Part shown: in pieces, positions 62,328 to 64,000 of the stretch
Layout of the letters: each line of letters starts with the position of its first letter
Position numbering within the stretch: the first letter of the stretch is position 1
The notes under the pieces: generated by a model
The model's database searches: none
What the model was told of the DNA's origin: nothing
Seen by the model: the letters and a program-made list of their open reading frames with translations, nothing else
NCBI GenBank assembly: GCA_039545355.1
Contig: BCJJ01000001.1
Coordinates: 1,300,570-1,364,569, forward strand
Origin: Trichosporon coremiiforme
Lineage: Eukaryota; Basidiomycota; Tremellomycetes; Trichosporonales; Trichosporonaceae
Reading direction: 5' to 3'
Length of the DNA: 64,000 nt
Program-made: the position numbers and the translations under genes

Positions 62328-64000
62328 ATGTCCTGGCACCCAAAGCGTCGGGATGTGCTGCTAATCCTGACTGGTCTGGTCGTCATCGGCCTCTTTCTCC
62401 AGCTCGACTTTGGCGGATCAAGTCGCTCACGAAGCAGCTCGATCTTCAAGCTTGGCGGACTCAGCCGTCGGCCAGCGTTGGAGAAGGGCGGCCAGCGAGT
62501 CAACTACGCCCCAACCCGCAACACTGTCAGCCAGCCGAAGCTCAAGTGGGGAGATCGGGGTGCTCCTCACACTAAGATTGTGTCGCACGCGCCAGGTACG
62601 TTCTCGACGCGGCCGTTCGCCGCTGGCGCCGGGCGCAGCCCGCATAGCCGTCATAGCGTCTGGCAGCCAGCGCCCCGCAACCCGCATCAAGGCTAACGTC
62701 TCTAGGCTGGACCATTTTCGAGGATGTCTACCTCTTCAACGGCACCTGGTTCATCGTGACCGACAACCCGTCAGACGTCCCGCTTATTCGTTTGATGGCT
62801 TCGACCGGAGCCGAGGTTTGGAACGATGAGGGCTCCATCAAGAACCGGTGAGTCTAGTCATGAAGGAATCGACGCAGAAGCCGTTGCGCCCTTGGATCAG
62901 CGCAGAAGGCAAGAGTCCTGCACTCCTGGGCCTGCGGGACAATCTGCTGGCCGGATCGACTCCAAGCTGTTACTTCAAGCACGTAGAGCTGACCCGCAGT
63001 GAGCCGACTGACAAGGACATGCGCATCATCTTCCCGTCAGAGGCTAAGAAGCTTTGGGGAAGCTCGGCGTCGCGAGTGTCCGGCACGAGCTTTGTGTGCA
63101 ACGACCCGCCCCAGTTCCTCGACCACTACTACCACTTTGCCGCCGAGTTCTTCTTCGGCATGTGGCGAACATACTCGTCGCTCGACCCGGGAATCAACGC
63201 TGCCGGCGAGACCTCGCTTCCCGCCCCTTCGCGCCTCATCTTCCCTCACACTTCCGCCGGGAGATGGAACGACTACGCCAAGATGAACTCGTTCATCTTG
63301 CGTGCCGTCTTCCCCGCGTTGGCTTACGAGTACGAGAGTGACTTTATCGACCGCAAGGACACGGCGCGTGCCTACATTTACGACCGCGTTGTGTTCGCTG
63401 ATCGTGCTGCCGCGTTCCGTGGCCCTGAATTCGGCAAGACCTGGCGAACGTCGTCCGAAGCTGTTACTCTTGGCGGAAGCCGCTACTGGTGGTCGCCCGT
63501 CCGCCGCAACCTGATCGAGTTCGTCGGAGGCAAGTCGGGCAGTGCTCTCAACCTGCAGGAGTTTGGTGTCGACCTCGACCAGGAGTACCTCGACACGGAC
63601 GCGCTTCAGGAGATGGGTATCGAGATTGAGACGCCGTCGTCCGACCGCCGCTCGATCGATGCCGCCATCGAGCGCAGGGCCATCGGAGCTGATGACGAGG
63701 CGTCGCTGAAGGAAGCTCGCAAGTACGGCCCCAGCAACCCCGTCATCACCTATGTCTCCCGACAGGACTGGGGACGCCGTATGCTGAAGCCCGACGACCA
63801 CGACACGCTCGTCAAGGAGCTCGGCGAGCTGGAGAAGAAGTACGGATGGGAGGTTAACATTGTTGCCATGGACAAGCTCTCGCGTGACGAGCAGATCCGT
63901 CTCGCCGCGCGAACGACCATCATGATGGGTGTCCACGGTAACGGTCTCACCCACCTGTTGTGGATGAACAACCTGAACCCGCGCGCGACGGTCATGGAGT
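62328..64000 (+). CDS. GT61 (DUF563) glycosyltransferase, 3' end outside the window
   Basis: Predicted exons are 62328-62595, 62706-62847 and 62901 onward; the frame is open to the window end. The N-terminus is a type II membrane anchor: a short basic tail (MSWHPKRRD) then LLILTGLVVIGLFLQL, so a Golgi lumenal enzyme is expected. The catalytic part has family 61 features: DHYYHFAAEFFFGMWR, VITYVSRQDWGRRM, and the C-terminal MMGVHGNGLTHLLWM. Such proteins add xylose, GlcNAc or similar residues to surface or secreted glycans; in encapsulated tremellomycetes related enzymes serve capsule or glycoprotein synthesis, but donor and acceptor cannot be read from this sequence. Intron 2 (53 nt) was set at the acceptor GGATCAG (62900) because it alone restores the frame (NR|AEGKSPALL). 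Confidence 0.88.

Overview
The window looks like nuclear chromosomal DNA of a GC-rich basidiomycete yeast, most likely a tremellomycete of the Trichosporonales type; this is inferred from gene content and gene style, and no species is claimed. The signs are: many spliced genes with very short introns (often 35-37 nt, GTGAGT donor, CTGAC-like branch site a few bases before AG); strong C/G bias at third codon positions; pyrimidine-rich leaders; large disordered Ser/Pro proteins; and basidiomycete families such as a Bem3-type RhoGAP, a GT61 transferase of the kind found in encapsulated yeasts, and an F-box-like protein. Exon borders below were placed by hand from splice motifs, reading frame and protein family fit.

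Layout. 2.9-6.5 kb: Bem3-like Cdc42 GAP with 43 consecutive Gln (+). 6.7-8.1 kb: membrane-anchored SMP-30/gluconolactonase-type beta-propeller (-). 8.7-11.5 kb: unrecognised repeat protein (-). About 13.0-13.2 kb: doubtful small gene (-). 13.7-15.8 kb: fimbrin (+). 16.1-20.0 kb: Rxt3-type subunit of the Rpd3L histone deacetylase (-). 20.8-29.2 kb: a roughly 2,780-residue disordered protein (+). 31.5-35.0 kb: a highly divergent myosin (+). 36.2-38.5 kb: PARP (+). 38.7 kb: intron-containing tRNA-Gly(UCC) (+). 39.4-40.5 kb: arsenite methyltransferase with a regular Cys-Cys repeat at its N-terminus (+). 41.4 kb: isolated 3' end of a multicopper oxidase (+, relic). 42.4 kb: 80-residue probable mitochondrial membrane protein (+). 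42.7-50.8 kb: gene-poor tract. 50.8-52.8 kb: mitochondrial oxodicarboxylate carrier (-). 53.3-54.4 kb: Zn2Cys6-like protein with a frame break (-). 54.8-55.9 kb: unknown protein with a frame break at a 7-bp repeat (-). 56.6-58.2 kb: F-box-like protein (-). 58.2-62.3 kb: no gene seen. 62.3 kb to the window end: GT61 glycosyltransferase, 3' truncated (+).

Most genes are ordinary housekeeping or morphogenesis functions (polarity, actin bundling, myosin, chromatin, DNA damage, mitochondrial transport, cell-surface glycans), with no sign of a single operon-like pathway. The accessory part is 38.8-50.8 kb: the arsenic gene, the oxidase relic, a 41-43 bp dispersed repeat and the gene-poor tract.

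The observations most worth following are (1) the arsenite methyltransferase whose N-terminal extension carries six CC pairs at an exact 11-residue period; (2) the compact, divergent myosin with an unusual tail; and (3) 36-nt introns that are multiples of three and free of stops, and so invisible to ORF-based gene finding.
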